NCBI GenBank assembly: GCA_963995525.1 | Contig: OZ023205.1 | Coordinates: forward strand, 55,730,429-55,794,428 | Origin: Escarpia spicata | Taxonomy: Eukaryota > Annelida > Polychaeta > Sabellida > Siboglinidae | DNA length: 64,000 nucleotides | Direction: 5' to 3' | Shown here: in pieces, positions 1-11,502 of the stretch | How the letters are laid out: every line of letters starts with the position of its first letter | Numbering within the stretch: position 1 is the first letter of the stretch | Position numbers and translations under genes: made by a program | Notes under the pieces: model-generated | What the model was told of the DNA's origin: nothing | Databases searched by the model: none | Seen by the model: the letters and a program-made list of their open reading frames with translations, nothing else

Positions 1-200
1 CCGGATATATATGCATTGAATTCATCAACAACACTTAATATTTGAAGTTGATTAGTTGTTCAGGTGCTGTGAAATGTTTATTGCGAAGCGGACAGACAGG
101 CTTCACGCATACCTACTGGTGCCGCTGGGTCACGTTTAAACTTGAAGAATACAGGAGCTAATCACGGCTACACAAAAGCCCACTTGACCGGAGCACTTAC

Positions 201-459
201 CTTTGTGCAAGTGTTTATCTTTGAACTTAATGATATCTCTCGGTCCGGGCAGAGCGTCCAAAACTTCGTGACTCAGTATAGCTTGATTGAAAGCGAACGC
301 CTCTCTTGCGCCGTTGTTGTACAGGCTGAATGAAATCTTCGACATGTAGTTGTAGTTGGATGAGAAACTTGTCACGGCAAACCCGGTGATAATGCCCAGC
401 GCGTACAGGAACACGCCCCTGCGTGTCGACATGTTGTGGGGCTCCGCTGACCCGATCAA
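201..459 (-). CDS. Putative first coding exon of a type II membrane protein (partial gene)
   Basis: The minus strand is open from an ATG at 459 (second in-frame Met at 432) and runs into a strong splice donor, AAG|GTAAGT, with the intron starting at 200. About 86 residues are encoded before the donor, which leaves the exon in phase 1. Residues about 15-34 (GVFLYALGIITGFAVTSFSS) form one hydrophobic segment after a short basic stretch (STRR), the layout of a type II signal anchor such as Golgi glycosyltransferases carry. The rest (LYNNGAREAFAFNQ, then KFKDKHLHK) is a polar stem-like stretch. I do not recognise the family; a glycosyltransferase or sulfotransferase is a guess from topology only. 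The remaining exons would lie left of the window. The region just upstream (460-620) is rich in CG dinucleotides, as a promoter might be. A chance open frame remains possible. Confidence 0.4.
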
Positions 460-1254
460 ATCACACAGCAGCCGAGTGACGATGTCTTAGCAGAGCCTAC
501 CGCACGCGACGACGCCTCGCACCGACTGTTTCACACATGGCTCGGATTTGCCGCTGTCTCTCGCGACACACTCGTTGACACCGATACGGGTCGCTAGCGG
601 AGGGGCGCTCTCAAAATTGACGGCGTCGGCTACGCTCTATTCCTGCAAGATGGCCTGGGTTAGTACAGTAATAGTATACTTACTGGTAATCGAAACAAGA
701 TGTTTTAATCATATTTCACATATCTTGTCTAACTTTTTTTCTTCAAATTTTTAACCACCCCAAAACATTACCCCTAAACCTAAGCGTTAACATTAATTTT
801 ACACTCGCTAAATTAAATATTGCCTTTTTTAGTCTAAAGTTAATGGGTGTGAGGCATGGCATCGGGTAGAAATGAGTCTCGTGTTCCCACAAAATCCGTG
901 CCTGAATTCTAGCATAATTGGGGTAACCTATTAATTGCGAAATTGTACCTGCCAACTAGAAATGAGGTAGTGATTACATCTTGCCCAAGGGTCAGATTTT
1001 GTGAATTTAAAGTTGCATTGTAGAAAGAGCTATTTGCTGTCATGTATAGCAGTTGGCATTTGATGTCATTTGATCAATTGTGTTTTTGCCAAAATTACAG
1101 GTGGCCACGTATTTTCAGCGGAATATGGCACGCGGATATACTTGTTAATCTTTGACGCCGTTTTATCTTAAAATGCATAGTACGTGAACAAGGTTATATG
1201 GACTTGAGGAAAGTGGTATATATAGTGTATGATATGGTATGGGGCGTGTGATTC
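460..1254. other. Non-coding stretch, possible promoter at its left end
   Basis: The first ~150 bases are CG-rich and sit directly upstream of the putative exon on the minus strand. A short run resembling degenerate CCTAAACC repeats lies at about 755-790. No coding region or element is recognised in the rest. Confidence 0.5.
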
Positions 1255-3095
1255 ACGGAACTTACTTAGACTTAGTTCCTCCTGTTCCTTTCGGGACATC
1301 GGGCGACGAGCTTTCTCCATCTACTACGGTCTTTCGCAATTTCTTTGGCCTCATTCCAGGTGATTTCCATTTCTGCCAGATCTTCTTTAAACGTCTTGCG
1401 CCAGGTCTTAGTCGGCCTTCCTTTCCTTCTGTTTCCACCTACAGGCACCCATTTCCATTGCTACATGTGCTGTTCTTTCTCTTGGTAGGCGTATAATATG
1501 TCCCGCTAGTCTTCGTCGTCGAGACTTAACTATGTAATGCAGGCTATCCAGACCTGCCCTCCTCATCACTTCTTCATTTGTGATGTGTTCTCTCCACGAT
1601 ATGCCCAATATGAACCGGATACATCGTCGGTGAAATATGTCAAGTTTTTTTTAAAATATCCTCGCCGTATTTTTCCACGTTTCACAGGCATATATCGCTG
1701 TTGGTATTACGATTGACATGTAAAGACGTAGTTTTATTTCCTTTCTGATGGTGTTACTGGACCATATTGGACGTAGTCTTTGGAACACTGCTGATGCCTT
1801 GCCTATCCTCGCTCGTACATCTACTTCCGCGTCGCCTTTCCTAGAGATGTAGCTTCCGAGGTAAGGGAAGTTCTCGACGCATAGGAACTCTTCCTGACCG
1901 ATCACACTGTGGGGGTCAGATCCATCACCAACTGACAATGTTTTTGTCTTCCCATAGCTGATTCGTAATCCGACCATCTCTCCATTTTCGTTTAAATTAT
2001 TGGTCATCTCTTGTAGGATCTCCGGCGTGAGGCTGAGCAGTGCAATATCATCGGCAAAGTCAAGGTCTGTCAACCTATTATTTATTCATTTAACACCAAA
2101 GTTCGGATCTTTCATCGTTTTCCTCATGATGAGGTCGATAACAACAACACAGAGGAAAGGGGACAGGATGCAACCTTGACGTACACCTGTCTCTATATCG
2201 AACATGTCTGTGTAGCCATCGTTGGTCTTGATGCAGCAGTTGGTGTTTCGGTATAGCGATTTGAAAATGTATATATATTTGCTTGATATGCCGTATAGCT
2301 TCAGGATTTGCCATAGCGAATCTATGTGGACACTGTCGAAAGCCTTCTTACAGTCAATGAAATTGACTAAAAGAGGTATCTGGAACTCTCTGCTTTGTTC
2401 GATGATGTTTCGCAATGTGAAGATCTGCTCACAGCATGACCTTCCTCTTCGAAAACCAGCTTGTTCCTCCCGGAGGTGTTGGTCAACTGCCGTCTTCAGC
2501 CGGTTTAGGATCACACTGCAGAACACTTTTCCAGGTACTGACATCAATGTTATTCCTCGCCAGTTATTGCAATCGCGCAGGCACCCCTTCTTTGGTAACG
2601 TCACGATCACTCCTCGTCTCCAATCATCAGGAACTTCCTCCTCAGACCAGATCAGATTGAACAAGTAGGTTAACTCGTCTACAACCCCGCCCTTGCCATG
2701 TTTCAATAGTTCGGCCGATACTTCATCAAGGCCCGCTGCCTTGTTGTTCTTGAGGCTATCGATGGCTTTGGAAACTTCTGCCCTGGTGATGTCATTGGTG
2801 ATGACATCAAGCTCTTTTGTGTTTGGTTCCTGTTCGAAGTTGAAGAGTGTGGTTGGTGTTGGTTGATTTAGTATTTCTCGGAAGTGTTCAATCCGCCTCG
2901 TGGCATATTCTTCGCTTGTTAGAAGCACTCTGCCATCTTTGTCTTTTATTGGCATGTTGGAATTGCTTTTCGCGGTAGTTAGCTCTCTCACAATCCTATA
3001 CAGCGTTTTCGAGTCATTCCGTTCAGCTGCTGTTTGTGCTTCTTTACCTTTCTCTTCTAACCATTTCCTCTTATCTGTCCTACAACTCAACTGAA
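1255..3095 (-). mobile_element. RTE-type non-LTR retrotransposon, 5'-truncated and decayed
   Basis: Only the reverse transcriptase half of the element remains. The endonuclease expected upstream (to the right on the plus strand) is missing, so this is a typical 5' truncation at about 3095. The 3' end, just after the stop codon at 1272, shows a short repeated AAGTCTAAGT-like tail (1261-1277), as RTE elements often end in short tandem repeats. I see no target-site duplication. Confidence 0.85.
1272..3090 (-). pseudogene. RTE-type reverse transcriptase, broken
   Basis: Copies element RNA into DNA at the target site. Starting from residue 1 at 3090, the frame shows the palm region in order: GLDEVSAELLKHG, LPKKGCLRDCNNWRGITLMS, EEQAGFRRGRSC, FIDCKKAFDSVH, GVRQGCILSP and the catalytic FADD (about 2055). 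After FADD come the thumb-like region and the C-terminal part ending ARCPERNRRN at 1272. Breaks: an in-frame TGA at 2086-2088 just before LTDLDFADD; a frameshift near 1655 in a run of eight A; another near 1445. The sequence between the motifs is well kept, so decay is moderate. The family assignment rests on the GLDEV, NWRGITL and KAFDSVH blocks, characteristic of RTE-clade LINEs; closely related clades cannot be excluded. Confidence 0.85.
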
Positions 3096-4762
3096 CAGAT
3101 TCACTGAACAGTTTTATTTAATTTAAAATATGGGCGATCTCAGAATGCAACGTTTACTTCGAATATGTTTTCCAAAAATTCTAATCTTTGCATTCAAATA
3201 TGCTTTACTATTATTTAGATTGTTCTAGCAATGGAGATGACTGGAGATTGTGATACGGAGTCATTGTTTCGTCGACTTCATATATATATGTGCCTACCAA
3301 TTTTTTTCAAGTTCCCAGGCCTGCAGCAGGGGATAAAACAACCAACTAATTTAATAAAACAGGTAGTAATAACTAAACAATGGAGGAAGTATATTCCAAT
3401 AATGATTCAGGTATTGCTTGCTGCTCAAATGGTCTTAGTGATTTTAAGCAGTTTTCCCCAGTGACGATAGTCTGTCTGAACCAGCTTGTAAAGTGCAGAG
3501 CTGCTCTTTTGTAATACCCAATATGTACATACAGTGTATATGACCAGCTAAAGCGAACCGGGTATTAATCTGCACGCGTCTATTTTGGACACGAGACCAA
3601 CAGTAGCTGTTTAGTTCATGTGGCATCAATGTAGGATTTTGGGCATAAATGCATCCAAATAAATCTCATCTTTCAATGTATTTTCTTCGACAAACAATAC
3701 CAAACTAACAAGAAAGCATTTATGAATCAATATATTACAAAAACTGCAGACAGTAGGAGTCAAAGTTACATCGTTTCAAAAAACATTGCTTTTTAAAGTA
3801 TGTCTCAAATTCAGCAATACATGAACAATTGCTGAAGATATTTCAACAAATGAGGTATCAGTTTAAGGCTCATGATCAGTGGAATCAAAAAAGGTGCACG
3901 ACTCAATTTCGCAATTCTGCGACTTAATATCCACTTTGCCGTGTCATGTCACATCTATTACATGCATAATTATTCTAAAACAATGCATGACTTTATATTC
4001 TTCAGTCAGAAAATAGTATATGCTTCGCAGTACCCCCCTGCCACTAGATTTGTACTGGTATGCCAAGCAGCTATGTGAATCATTCTCGCTCGCGAGGGGT
4101 CGCTGCTGCTGATTACGTCAGTGCCAGCCAGCAGTACCCCCTGGCTTATCGCTTTGCGAAACTCATAATTTAAGCTTAGCCTATGAAATCGCTCACTAGA
4201 TCAGTGGATGTGGGCAGGTCAGGTGGTCATAATAAAACTAATTTCAACCAACCGTGGCTCGTGTTACATGCAATGTTTAGGAAGTAGAAGCAATTATTCG
4301 AATACACAATACCGCTCAGCTATTCGTCCTAATGGGCGAACGGGTCATTATATATTGGGATTCCCAGTAGTCGTTTATTCGTCTTCAAATTGGGACGGGT
4401 ATTTGCGCTGTTCTCACGGGTGATGCAGTCGCAACTAGCGAAGTTGATTACTAGTCTGACTTAAAGGAAAACAAAAGGCAACGTTTTGGTGTTAAGCATA
4501 TAAAAGAGTTAATACAAACTAACAATTTCCAACTACAATCAAATAAATTTTTAACGTCAGCGGTTTACCAGGAAAACATTTTTGAACACACAACTACCGA
4601 ATTTCTATGGACTACGCCATTGTTAGAAGAAAGTGACGTCACACTGTCGTAACTCACTTCGTAAATTTTCTGCGTACTATTTGTTTCCAACTCCGTTAGG
4701 TGGCGCTATGGTAAGTTTACCAATTAAACTATGTGCGCATGCGCTGTGACTGTGTAAATAAG
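3096..4762. other. No gene seen
   Basis: AT-rich sequence without a recognisable coding region or element. Short open frames in the stretch have no recognisable motif. A CACTAGAT..CACTAGAT word repeat and two CAGTACCCCC words (about 4029 and 4132) are noted without interpretation. Confidence 0.5.
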
Positions 4763-4997
4763 ATGGCTTTCCGATTCTTTGGAAGACAACGAAAACCAAA
4801 TCGATTTCGAAGCAGCTGGTTAACGGTTTGAACCACAAAAACAAGGGCCTGTGTTGGAAGATAGGGCAGAGGCGCGTGCCGGTGGGCACGAACAGGAAGG
4901 CCCACGGGCAGTGGAAATGTCGAGGCGCATACCATGCCGAGATGAAATTGACTGGTGTCGGTGTAGAAAATGCCGCAGCGATCTCCTTGTTCAGTGA
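4763..4997 (+). pseudogene. P2X7-like cytoplasmic-domain fragment, N-terminal part
   Basis: An ATG at 4763 begins a short basic peptide (MAFRFFGRQRKPNRFR) that stops at the end of about 22 codons. A second frame from 4824 reads RFEPQKQGPVLEDRAEA and later RDEIDWCRCRKCRSD before a TGA at 4995. The order FEP, then DWCRCxxC, resembles the start of the P2X7 intracellular (cysteine- and tryptophan-rich) domain, which occurs in many invertebrate proteins apart from any ion channel. The expected second cluster of Cys residues after the DWCRCxxC block is missing, and a frameshift separates the first part from the second. A matching C-terminal fragment of the same domain type lies far away at 31438-31606. 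Confidence is low because the match is short. Confidence 0.35.
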
Positions 4998-5690
4998 CAA
5001 GAACTGAATATGTCTGCTGCCAGGAGGCGGTTGCTACTCGACAGCAACGCTGTTGGTGAAGGTAATTATTAATTTGTTTAGTTTATTGTTTAAATAACCG
5101 ATCAGCCTAAGTTCCAGGCTGCGTATGAACATTGAGAGATGATCGCTCGAGCCTGGTCGAGGTTGCGCATGCGTCAGGTGTTGTCTTTTCTTTTTACCCG
5201 CTCCTACGTTAGCACCTAATTTCACAAATTCTGGTGATTGTCATTATCCCAGGTTGGCAGGCGAACAATATTATCGTCACCACTAAGCGTGCATATAAGT
5301 AAACTTACGACCTATCATCCCCAAGTCTTAGACTGTTAAATTATTTTGCTTAACAACAGCCCAAACTTTTCAAAACAAGATGGCGAAGGTGTAAACAAGA
5401 ATTAAAGCGCGCGAAATCAAATCATCCCCAACACAACTTAATCAATCGGCGTATACGCATAAACAAACATTACATAGGCATAGCTTGCAACCATTAAAAT
5501 TGGATTAATCTCCCCTCCTCTGTTCTACTACCTATTGAGTCACTAACAGGCCCTTCATCTATGTCCTGAGTCGGCCCAGGACTAGTTCTAAAACTATCAT
5601 ATAACTTAGTATCTGGTTCCATTACACTAACCCGACCCTTGCACTGTAAAAGTTTAGTATAACTTTTTACAATCGCACGGTTTTATTGGA
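4998..5690. other. Spacer and probable 5' leader of the CR1-type LINE
   Basis: No coding region recognised. The last 100-150 bases before 5691 may be the 5' untranslated part of the following LINE, but I cannot place its exact 5' end. Confidence 0.4.
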
Positions 5691-6023
5691 ATGGCGTCTG
5701 GTGGCACATTAGTAGTATATTTTGTCATTATAATTAATTTCTGGATCACAGTTAAATCCAAGGTAGATGTTGCAAACGCACACGCCACTCATTCCGGCCT
5801 AACCTCATCCGGAAATCACACGCTCCTCACCAGTGGAGATGTAAAGCTGAACCCTGGCCCCCGCCAAAGAGCCCAATCAACCCTATACACCCAAAAAAAC
5901 AAACGAAAACCAAAATTCCCGTGTGGAATATGCGAACGTGCAGTCACGTGGTGTAAAACGAATCAATCAGTTGCTTGTGACGACTGCAACACCTGGTATC
6001 ATAAATCATGCCTAGGTATGTAA
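5691..6023 (+). pseudogene. CR1-type LINE N-terminal region: hydrophobic leader, 2A-like motif, PHD-like finger
   Basis: The 110-codon frame starts at the ATG at 5691. Residues about 7-21 (LVVYFVIIINFWITV) are a hydrophobic segment like a signal sequence. Residues 49-57 read GDVKLNPGP, a 2A-like motif. Residues about 79-110 hold a Cys-rich segment, CGICERAVTWC then CDDCNTWYHKSC, which matches the first half of a C4HC3 PHD finger; the final pair (WQCDRCG) is found at about 6061-6078 in another frame, after a stop at 6021. PHD-like fingers at this position are known in CR1-group elements. The protein would be joined to the endonuclease/RT polyprotein in an intact copy. The break at 6021 and further shifts to 6250 make this copy inactive. 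Confidence 0.8.
5835..5861 (+). other. 2A-like ribosome-skipping motif (GDVKLNPGP)
   Basis: The nine codons read GDVKLNPGP. The consensus for 2A peptides is D-V/I-E-x-N-P-G-P; here Lys stands where Glu is usual, and all other key residues (D, N, P, G, P) are kept. Such sequences cause the ribosome to skip one peptide bond between Gly and the last Pro. They are established at the N-termini of some AP-endonuclease-type LINEs. The hydrophobic stretch upstream is in the same frame, so skipping would release it from the downstream protein. Activity with Lys in place of Glu is uncertain. Confidence 0.8.
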
Positions 6024-6249
6024 ACTATAGTCTTCCTTGGTCTAAAACCCGAAATCCCGTGGCAATGCGACAGATGCGGGATACCCAACTTCACGGATTC
6101 AACTCTTTTTTACCACCCAGATGTGTCACTATTTAATAGATACAGTGCCCTGTCTGAACCCGACCAACTCCACGACCACCCTGGCAGCCCTCTCCATACC
6201 TCATCACCCAAAGCTACACCAAACTCACCCAAATCACCACCTACCACAA

Positions 6250-6930
6250 AAACACACTAAGAATCCTAGTAGCCAACACCCAATCCATTTAAAAAAAAGG
6301 CACACCCTAGCACTCACCACAGAATCCATCTCCCCAGACATTATTGTAGCAACAGAAACCCAGCTCACAAACACAACAATAGACCCCGAATTCTTACCAC
6401 CTGGCTACCATACAATATCTAGAACAGACAGAGATGAGAACATTAGCGATGGGTACGGTGGAACCCTCATCGCAACTAAAGACGATATTGTAGCAGAAGA
6501 CATCCCTATAACAAACGAAAACCACACCGGAAGCGAAATATCAGCATGCAAAATCAAAATGCCACACAACCAACCACCCGTAACTGTTGTCGGCGTCTAT
6601 CGGCCCCCTAACAGAGACGTCGCTATGGCCACATATGTAAGAGAGACAATTGCCTCCCTCATGCAATCAAACCCCAGAACTACATTCTGGGTATGCGGTG
6701 ATTTTAACTTGCCCGACATTGTCTGGCTAACTGACTCCACCAAACCAGCCCCTTACAAACTTCGGTATCCCAAACCCATCAATGAGCTCTTTCTGAATAT
6801 GAAAGCCGACCTAGGTCTGGACAAAATAGTCCACGTAAACACTCGAGAGAAAAAACTGCTTAGATCTAATTTTCACAAACAGACCATCCCTTGTAAGCCG
6901 AATCGAGGACATAGTCGGCGTGCTTGACCA
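6250..6930 (+). pseudogene. LINE AP-type endonuclease, broken
   Basis: This domain nicks target DNA to prime reverse transcription. Motifs seen in order: ILVANTQS (about 6258, one frame), then, after a shift in the A8 run at 6291-6298, IIVATETQL with the metal-binding Glu (about 6345), VVGVYRPPN (about 6585), WVCGDFNLPDI (about 6690) and, in a third frame, the terminal LDHAAIL carrying the catalytic Asp-His (about 6922). The usual SDH is LDH here. The second shift lies near 6870. The order and spacing agree with the exonuclease-endonuclease-phosphatase fold of CR1-group LINEs. Confidence 0.8.
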
Positions 6931-8481
6931 TGCAGCAATCCTTCTTGACGCTACAGCTAGTGTCACACGCACCAAACCAACCAGAAGAAAAGTCTTTCTC
7001 TGGTCCAAAGTAAACATCACAGAAATAAAGGCAGAAGCCGACAGACTGTCATCATCAATCCTTGAAAAATTCTCAGCAGAATCACCAGTGGAAGAGATAT
7101 GGGAGTCTCTCAAAACAGGCCTGAAATCCCTAACAAACGGACACGTTCCAACTAAGATGACCTCAACTAGACGTAACCAACCATGGGTAAACGCACAAAT
7201 CAAGCGGCTAGCAAAACATAAGCAGCGAGCATATATTCAAGCCAAACAAACCCAGAAATGGGAAAGATACCGCAGCTTGAAAAACGAGCTGCAGCGCAAT
7301 TGTAGACAAGCACACGACTGCTATGTCAATGGCCTAATCACAGATGGAGGTTCCAGTGCTAAGAAAAAGATCTGGACTTATGTCAAATCAAAGCGCAGTG
7401 ACAACGTTGGAGTATTCCCCCTTAAGAGAGATGGTCAGACACATAGTGACAATAAAACACAAGCCGATATACTAAATGAGCAGTTCTCATCGGTATTCAC
7501 TAAAGAACCAGAAGGCCCCCTACCCAGCCTAGGCCCCAGCCCATATCCCACACTACCAGACCTAAACATAACCGTTAAAGGAGTGAACAAGCTCCTGGCT
7601 GGATTAAACCCACATAAAGCTACAGGACCTGATGAGATCCCCACCAGAGTGTTGAAAGAAACTGCCGATGAGCTATCCCCCGCAATAACCCTCCTATTCC
7701 AAGCCTCCATTCAACAACACACACCATCTGATTGGCTAAAAGCAAACGTAGTACCAGCATTAAAAAAAGGCGACAGAGGGAAAGCTGAAAATTACCGCCC
7801 CATCTCCTTAACCTCTGTCTTATGCAAACTCCTTGAACACATAGTCCGCTCCCACACCATGACACATTTTGATAACCACAACATCCTCACAGATGCCCAG
7901 CATGGCTTCAGGATGAAGCGATCCACAGAGACACAGCTTTTAGGAACCCTACACGATCTAGCACACACACTCGATGAGGGAGGCCAAATGGATCGTATAC
8001 TCCTTGATTTCAGCAAGGCGATCGACAAAGTGCCTTATCGCAGACTCATACTAAAACTAAAACACTACGGGGTCCGGGGCAACATCCTAGAATGGATCGA
8101 ATCATTCTTACATAACCGGACACAGAGAGTACTAGTGAATGGAAGCTCTCCCAAAGAGACCCCCGTGCTATCAGGCGTCCCGCAGGGCACTGTGTTAGGA
8201 CCGCTGCTGTTTCTAATTTACATCAACGACATACCAAACTGCGTGACATCAAACTGTATGCAGATGACAGCCTACTGTATCGCAGAATCAGCAGCGTGGA
8301 AGACTCAGTACGCCTGCAGGAGGGCCTCAACAGGCTCCAGAAATTGGAGAAGACCTGGCTCATGAGCTTCCACCCAGACAAATGTGAAATCCTAAGAATC
8401 ACCAACAAAACTAAACCTATCCTCTCAGAATACTTCATTCATGACCACAAATTAGCCTTAGCCATAGACCACATCCCCTAA
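6920..8481 (+). pseudogene. CR1-type LINE reverse transcriptase, broken
   Basis: A long open frame (6920-8365) carries most of the reverse transcriptase. It begins with the Asp-His end of the endonuclease and a basic linker (VNAQIKRLAKHKQRAYIQAK). The RT blocks follow: LNPHKATGPDEIPTRVLK, VVPALKKGD, NYRPISLTS, QHGFRMKRSTETQL, LLDFSKAIDKVP (the usual F before D is I), SGVPQGTVLGPLLFLIYIND. A deletion at about 8243-8250 shifts the frame, so the catalytic LYADD lies in the next frame (about 8255-8269), which continues to 8481 with SFHPDKCEIL. The catalytic residues are therefore all present but not in one frame. Confidence 0.88.
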
Positions 8482-8559
8482 TCAAAACAGCAGAAAGCTA
8501 GGCATGAGGCAGCGTCTACAGGAGAACACCTACAAAATACGGCAAAGTACTTAGGCGTC

Positions 8560-9168
8560 AACATCAATAGCAAACTGTCCTGGAACCACCATGTGGACGC
8601 CATCACTAAGAAAGCCAATAGCACCCGTGTCTTCTTTAACTGAAACACCAGCAACTGCCCTTGACCAGTTAAATCATACTGTTATGAGACATACGTCAGA
8701 CCAACAATAGAGTACGCTTCTGCCGTTTGGGACCCTGCCACCAAGCGAAACATCGACAAACTAGAGATGGTACAGAGGCATGCTGCCAGATACGTCTATG
8801 GTGACTGGCGGCGCCGCAGCAGCCCAACCTCCATGCTCCACCAATTACAATGGCTGTCCCTAGAACAGCGCAGATGTCTTGCGAGGCTTAACATGATGTA
8901 CACAATTCAAAACGGCCTAGTCGACATCCATGCCAGCCTTTACACAAAGCCAGCCCGTACCCACTGCGCAACAGAACTCTTAGCTGAGAGGCGCAGAGGG
9001 CATCGATTCCAATTAATGGTTCAACGTTCCCGAACACAGGCTTTCCAACATTCCTTTTTTATAGCCACAATAGTACCCTGGAATAACCTAACCGCCCAAT
9101 CAGTTCAATCTCCCTCCCTAGATGCTTTCAAGCAGTGCCTTGCCAACACTGCCGCAAACAAAGTTTAA
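8560..9168 (+). pseudogene. CR1-type LINE C-terminal region
   Basis: After the RT core the sequence is broken, with a recognisable YLGVNINSKLSWN segment near 8550-8585. It then opens from 8767 to the stop at 9168 with the usual C-terminal block of these elements: QRHAARYVYGDW, MLHQLQWLSLEQRR, and WNNLTAQSV before the final FKQCLA. This region has no catalytic role that I can name; it is conserved in CR1/L2/jockey-like RT proteins. The stop is followed by about 150 bases of 3' untranslated sequence and the GAA tail. Confidence 0.8.
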
Positions 9169-9553
9169 CTAAGAGTGACCACTGTTTGTTTTTAACTTGC
9201 ACTTGCACATGATTTTATAAACATTTACAACTAGCACTGCACACATGCACACCTGGCGCATGCAACAAACACCACACCATCCACGAAGTCGTCAGTAATG
9301 ACGGTAGTGGATTACTGGAAGAAGAAGAAGAAGACTCGTCACTTGTCTTACATTTGGGATTAGTTGACGTTTAACTTAATTATATCTCACTCTCAGTGTC
9401 ACTGGACTCAGTGTTTGAACTTTGACATGTCCATTTTCGAATACCACCCATGGCTGTACCCTCACTTTTTAAAAGAAATGTAGTTGAATGGTTCCAGGAT
9501 TCATGTGAACCAAAATTGTACAGGACAGAGCTATGATAGAAAATAAGCAGGAA

Positions 9554-9845
9554 TTAACTCCCTTTTTGTTCTGGTTTGACTAAAAGGAGCACGACCACGC
9601 ACGACCACGAACGACCACGCACGACCACGAACGACCACGCACGACCATGTAATATAATGTGTTGGTAGATAGTTTGACCGTTGATGGTATATATAGGGTT
9701 TGTGTGTGCATTATTAAAAATTTTGAGTCTGTATTTCACCCAGGAGTTACACAATTTAGGCATTTTATCCGATCTTCCAAACAAACATCTAGTCTTGGCA
9801 CCGTAGCGCCACCTGGCGAATGGCATTATAACTATAAGGATAATA
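9554..9845. repeat. Dispersed repeat A, copy 1, with ACGACCACGC decamer core
   Basis: Positions 9587-9647 are about six copies of a 10-bp unit alternating ACGACCACGC and ACGACCACGA. The flanks on both sides match, in reverse orientation, the flanks of a second block at about 29826-30066: a TTTTGTTC..GACTAAAAGG side and a GTGTTGG side, and further out a TAGCGCCACCTGGCGA-like word. The two copies are thus one repeat family in inverted orientation, not two chance minisatellites. No coding capacity. The element type is unknown. Confidence 0.65.
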
Positions 9846-10912
9846 AGAACATCGCAAGTGCTAAGTAACGGTAGTAACTTACAAAAAATAAATGTTCTGT
9901 TAATTTAACAATACCAGTAAACCATAGATTAAAGATTTATTTTTGGCATGTTACTTTACCATTACTGTACACTTTTCGCGAGAAGATATTAATTTTCTGG
10001 AATTTCTGCATTGAGGCTTTGTCTTTTGATTGAGGATACGTATCGACTATCGTACGACGTCCACCACTGTCGCCGATTTGTCAATATCAATGTCAACAGA
10101 CAGCCGTTTTAGAACAAAATTATGATCTTAGATAACATTATAAAACATGGTGCGTAACAATTTACATAACTGAGCCAAATGTATCAACATTTATTAGTTT
10201 GTTGCTAACGAATAATATACATTGCAAAATCTGTTGACACTTGGGCCTGAATTAACATACATGCCATTTATAATAAACATGCAGCAAAATAATGTATTTT
10301 CAAATGTTTTATTCATACAGATACAAGTGATCAGACAGGATATTTTAGAGTGCTTATATTATAGCGGGGGGGGGGGGGGTACTGCTAAATACTGTGACTA
10401 AGAAATTATATTTGCAAGCAGTTAATGACCCGCTAAGAAAGCTCACAGCACAGTTGTTATGATTAAACCATCAAATAATCTGATTAAATGACAGCTGTTT
10501 CTACACAGCATGTTCATCTAAAGTATTTCACAGTGTTGGAGGAGTGGAAAGTACTGACATTTTTACAACTGTTTGAGTCAGTGGGCCAGTCAATGCACCA
10601 AATTCAACAGGTGTGATTTTACAACCTTCCAATGTTGTGACTTTATCCAGTCCCTGACTGCCCCCATTCATTATTGTAGCTTGTGACAGTTTCAGGTAAT
10701 TAGTTGATTGATTTAACTTGTGATTTATGTATTAGTGACAGTGACCCTTTAATGCATGGATGTTACCAGAAACTCCAGGACCCAGTTTTCCAGCAGTGCC
10801 CAGTTTGTAGGCATAATTAACTGAAATGGCACCACAGTACCTCATGAAAGAAGAACTTAATTGAGAATAGCTGTTTTATGCATGCATACACACTCATATA
10901 TATATATATATA

Positions 10913-10944
<32 letters not shown>

Positions 10945-11490
10945 CATGAATAATGAATTTCAATATACAGTGTACATAATTTTGGAGAAAAAAATGGGTC
11001 GTTATAGCAAAATGGATCTTAAGTCTTAACACATGTCTGGTAATTGTAATATTATTAAATTTGTAGTTGTAACTTTATTTCTTGTGACTCCATTTCCTTT
11101 GTCTTTTTTTGTGACATTTCTGTGACTAACTATATTATATATATATATATATACATACATAATATATATAATATACAGCTGTATATATTATATTTAGGGG
11201 CATCACTCCTATCAAGGTGGGCAAGTATCATGACACAATTAACAATGATCTAAGTAGCATTTCTACAGATAATGACAGTATACATACTGTCATTAGGGTA
11301 CCCCCTCTAGTTCACAACTACTTAGATATCTGCTTATCCAACCTTGTGCAGCCAAGCATATAACTGATACTGACAGAGCACACTTATCAACATGTTAATC
11401 ATTTCGTTTAATTGTCAATTAATTAAGAGGATGCCAGTCCACCACCATTAAAATATCTACACTTTCACATACAATTTATTAGTAAAAACG
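9846..11490. other. AT-rich stretch with simple repeats, no gene
   Basis: Holds a G run at about 10365-10379, (AT)n tracts at about 10896-10944 and 11131-11192, and a nested inverted repeat at 11248-11327 (inner perfect arms of 11 bp at 11271-11294). No coding region recognised. Confidence 0.7.
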
Positions 11491-11502
11491 ATGGTACAGA
11501 AG

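Larger units (their letters stand above)
5691..9335 (+). mobile_element. CR1-type non-LTR retrotransposon with 2A-like motif
   Basis: A near full-length LINE. In order along the plus strand: N-terminal leader with hydrophobic segment and 2A-like motif (5691-5861), zinc-finger region of PHD type (5920-6110), AP-type endonuclease (6250-6930), linker, reverse transcriptase (7400-8480) and C-terminal region (8700-9168). A run of GAA repeats at about 9318-9335 closes the element, as CR1/L2-like elements end in short tandem repeats. Several frameshifts and stops show that it is a dead copy. The clade call follows the motif set (PHD finger plus LNPHKATGPDEIP, SGVPQGTVLGP, YADD). Confidence 0.9.
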
